From: Deltaproteobacteria bacterium
GTDB taxonomy: Bacteria; Desulfobacterota; Syntrophia; Syntrophales; UBA5619
Assembly: GCA_016935075.1 (NCBI GenBank)
Contig: JAFGRP010000052.1
Coordinates: 1 to 40,994 of the forward strand
Length of the DNA: 40,994 nucleotides
Direction: 5' to 3'
The stretch's first letter is position 1. Every line of letters begins with the position of its first letter. The position numbers were made by a program, and so were the translations under genes. Below are positions 39,133 through 40,994 of the stretch, one piece after another. A model generated the notes under the pieces. It saw nothing but the letters and a program-made list of their open reading frames with translations. It was not told the origin of the DNA and ran no database searches.

Positions 39133-40994
39133 ATGAACCCGTCCCCCAAATCCCTGTCGGCCCAATGGCATATCCGCAATGGGGCCGCTTTCATATTGAT
39201 GTTGCTTCTCCTATTCAGCGCCCCTCCCCTGCACGCGCAGTTCTTCCGGGTGGTTCCCGATCGGGCAGAATCCCTCACCCGGCCCATTCGCGCCGGTCAC
39301 GATGCGTCGTCCCTCAAGCGGCGGCACGCCGGCGCATCTCCGAAACCGTTCTCGATTGCGATTCCCGCGCCCTCTCAGGGAAAAAGAGCCGCTGAAACCG
39401 CCGCCGTTTCTCTCCCGGGCACGCCGCATAGAATCGGCTTCGGCCGCGATGTCCCCCAACTGGGCAGCGCTGCGGATACGGCAGCCTGCCTTCAGTGGCA
39501 GAGCACCCCCCAAGCCGGCATGATCACGGCAATCAGCATCAGATCTCCGGAGGCTGTCGGCATCCGCCTGGGCATCCTGGTCCGCCGCCTGCCCGCCGAG
39601 GCCGTTGTGCGCTTCTATGCCCGGGGGGCGGAGGCCGCCTACGAAATCTCCGGCAGGGAAATGATGGAGTCCGTCCGGCGGAATCTGGAGGCGGGCGATG
39701 GCGGCGACGCCGCCCGTACCTGCTGGTCGCCCCATATCGACGGCGAGGAGGCAACCCTGGAAATCGAGCTGCCCCCGGGGATCGGCCCGGATAAGGTGGA
39801 AATCTCCATTCCCCGGGTTTCCCATTTTTTTCAACCCCCCCTGGCCGCACAGGGGGAAAACATCATTCACCAAACCGGAATAGGAGCTGCGGCCTCCTGT
39901 GAAATCGATGCCACCTGCTACTACGGCGTCTGGAGTCCCGCAAGCAACGCCACGGCGAGAATGATTTTTGTCGAAACGGACGGCCACAGTTATCTGTGTA
40001 CCGGGACACTGCTCAATGATACGGCATCGAGCGGAACGCCCTACTTCCTCAGCGCCCAGCACTGCATTTCACAGCAGGCTGTGGCATCGACGCTGCAGAC
40101 CTACTGGTTCTACCGATCCGCGTCCTGCAACAGCGGCACCCTCAATCCGGGAAGCACGACGCTGACCGGGGGTGCGGCGCTGCTGTATTCCGATTTGGAC
40201 ACCGACACATCCTTCATGAGATTGATCAATACCCCGCCCGCGGGGGCTACTTATATAGGATGGGACTCCAATGCGCCGGCGCTGGGAACCGCGGTGGCGG
40301 ACATTCATCATCCGAAAGGCGATTTGCAGAAAATCAGTTTCGGAACCATTCAATCGTATCAGGATTGCACCGCCACCGACCCGTCGGGTACCTTCACGTG
40401 CAGCGATGCGACGCAGACAAACGCGGAATATCTCGATGTGACGTTCACCATCGGCATCACGGAGGGCGGCAGCAGCGGCTCTGGGTTGTTCACGGCCAGT
40501 GGCGGGAGTCATTACCTGATCGGCCAGCTGCGCGGGGGAGACACGAGCTGCAGCAATCCGAACGGATCGAATTCCTACGGCCGGTTCGATATGGCCTATA
40601 ACACCGCGCTGTATCAATGGCTGAGCGTCGGTTCGACATCACCCCTCTACTTTCCCCACATAGCCACCAGCGCTCCCTGGCAAACGGAAATCGCCATCAT
40701 CAATACGGGCGATCAAAGCGTCACCGGTACGCTGAAAGCCTATAGCAACGCCGGCGGACAGCCCGTCGATACCGAGCCGGTCACGCTTGTCGCCCACGGC
40801 CGGAGACAGATCATCGTTGCCAATGAATTTACAAACCACACAAACATTGGCTATATCATCTTTAATGCAAATTCCGATGCGGTCCAGGGCTATACGAAGT
40901 TTTACAGAGAAGGGTACTATAGGGCGGCAATCCCCGCGGTCAAAGAGGTAAACACCTCGAACATCTATATCCCGCACATCGCCTCAACCGCGGA
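39133..40994 (+). CDS. Secreted trypsin-like serine protease (lysyl-endopeptidase-like), 3' end outside the window
   Basis: The frame is open from 39133 to the window edge (620 codons). A signal peptide (residues 1-36, hydrophobic AAFILMLLLLFSAPPL before a HA-Q cleavage site) is followed by a propeptide-like region to about 260. The protease domain has CTGTLLND and PYFLSAQHC with His310, TDTSFMRL with the likely Asp358, and GGSSGSGLF with the nucleophile Ser448, matching bacterial lysyl-endopeptidase-type S1 enzymes. From about residue 505 comes a beta-rich domain starting YFPHIATS. The next copy begins YIPHIAST at the window end, so repeats of about 108 residues follow. GGAG lies 8 nt before the ATG. 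An in-frame ATG at 39034 lacks a ribosome binding site and would bury the signal peptide. Confidence 0.85.
   Translation, partial: MNPSPKSLSAQWHIRNGAAFILMLLLLFSAPPLHAQFFRVVPDRAESLTRPIRAGHDASSLKRRHAGASPKPFSIAIPAPSQGKRAAETAAVSLPGTPHRIGFGRDVPQLGSAADTAACLQWQSTPQAGMITAISIRSPEAVGIRLGILVRRLPAEAVVRFYARGAEAAYEISGREMMESVRRNLEAGDGGDAARTCWSPHIDGEEATLEIELPPGIGPDKVEISIPRVSHFFQPPLAAQGENIIHQTGIGAAASCEIDATCYYGVWSPASNATARMIFVETDGHSYLCTGTLLNDTASSGTPYFLSAQHCISQQAVASTLQTYWFYRSASCNSGTLNPGSTTLTGGAALLYSDLDTDTSFMRLINTPPAGATYIGWDSNAPALGTAVADIHHPKGDLQKISFGTIQSYQDCTATDPSGTFTCSDATQTNAEYLDVTFTIGITEGGSSGSGLFTASGGSHYLIGQLRGGDTSCSNPNGSNSYGRFDMAYNTALYQWLSVGSTSPLYFPHIATSAPWQTEIAIINTGDQSVTGTLKAYSNAGGQPVDTEPVTLVAHGRRQIIVANEFTNHTNIGYIIFNANSDAVQGYTKFYREGYYRAAIPAVKEVNTSNIYIPHIASTA

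Overview
The window looks like a piece of a chromosome from an anaerobic Desulfobacterota (former Deltaproteobacteria), most like the Syntrophales. The basis is the 16S rRNA 5' end at the left edge, the gene order ZapB-like - zapA - 6S RNA - rny - ymdB - tyrS, a fused B12-binding radical SAM/DUF2344 protein, a stand-alone MetH-reactivation-type protein, a split purine pathway with an archaeal-type PurD, and dispersed GTGTCCCC palindromes. GC looks to be about 58-60 % in the core genes (judged by eye) and clearly lower at about 10.65-11.33 kb and 14.6-16.5 kb. Taxonomy is inferred, not tested.

Layout. 1-471 (minus strand): 5' end of a 16S rRNA gene with boxA and two promoters. 472-5184 (minus): an operon for cell division, RNA turnover and translation (ZapB-like, ZapA, 6S RNA, RNase Y, YmdB, TyrS) with a clear sigma70 promoter at 5156-5184. 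5242-7092 (minus): DusB and a uridylyltransferase-only GlmU-like protein. 7360-10652 (plus): purD, an IMP-cyclohydrolase-only purH, purE and tsaC. 10653-16449: an accessory stretch with a low-GC patch (terminator and tiny ORFs), a lipoprotein serine hydrolase, a GH13 sucrose-phosphorylase-family enzyme and an aspartate 4-decarboxylase with a Sec signal peptide. 16513-19121 (minus): hpt, a DUF3426 zinc-ribbon membrane protein and a HEAT-repeat protein. 19424-26057 (plus): a MITE-like element, the radical SAM protein, rplU-rpmA, obgE, proB and a MetH-activation-like protein, with five or more REP-like palindromes interspersed. 26335-28559 (plus): a haloalkane dehalogenase and a Tat-targeted DUF362 protein. 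28602-35299 (minus): a repair and translation cluster (uvrB, 5-FCL, a four-S1-domain protein, uvrC, ogt).

The most interesting region is 35.6-38.8 kb. It encodes an ECF sigma factor, a membrane anti-sigma-like protein carrying an extracytoplasmic glycogen-binding-like (CBM48/E-set) domain, a lipoprotein with the same kind of domain, and two secreted Gly-rich proteins, one of them divergently transcribed. Three of the upstream regions share the motif TGTAACC-N16-GTTNTA with identical spacing. I read this motif as the target promoter of the sigma factor. Together they form a self-contained, autoregulated envelope or extracellular-matrix regulon that I do not recognise as a named system. The window ends inside a secreted trypsin-like protease with a good sigma70 promoter.
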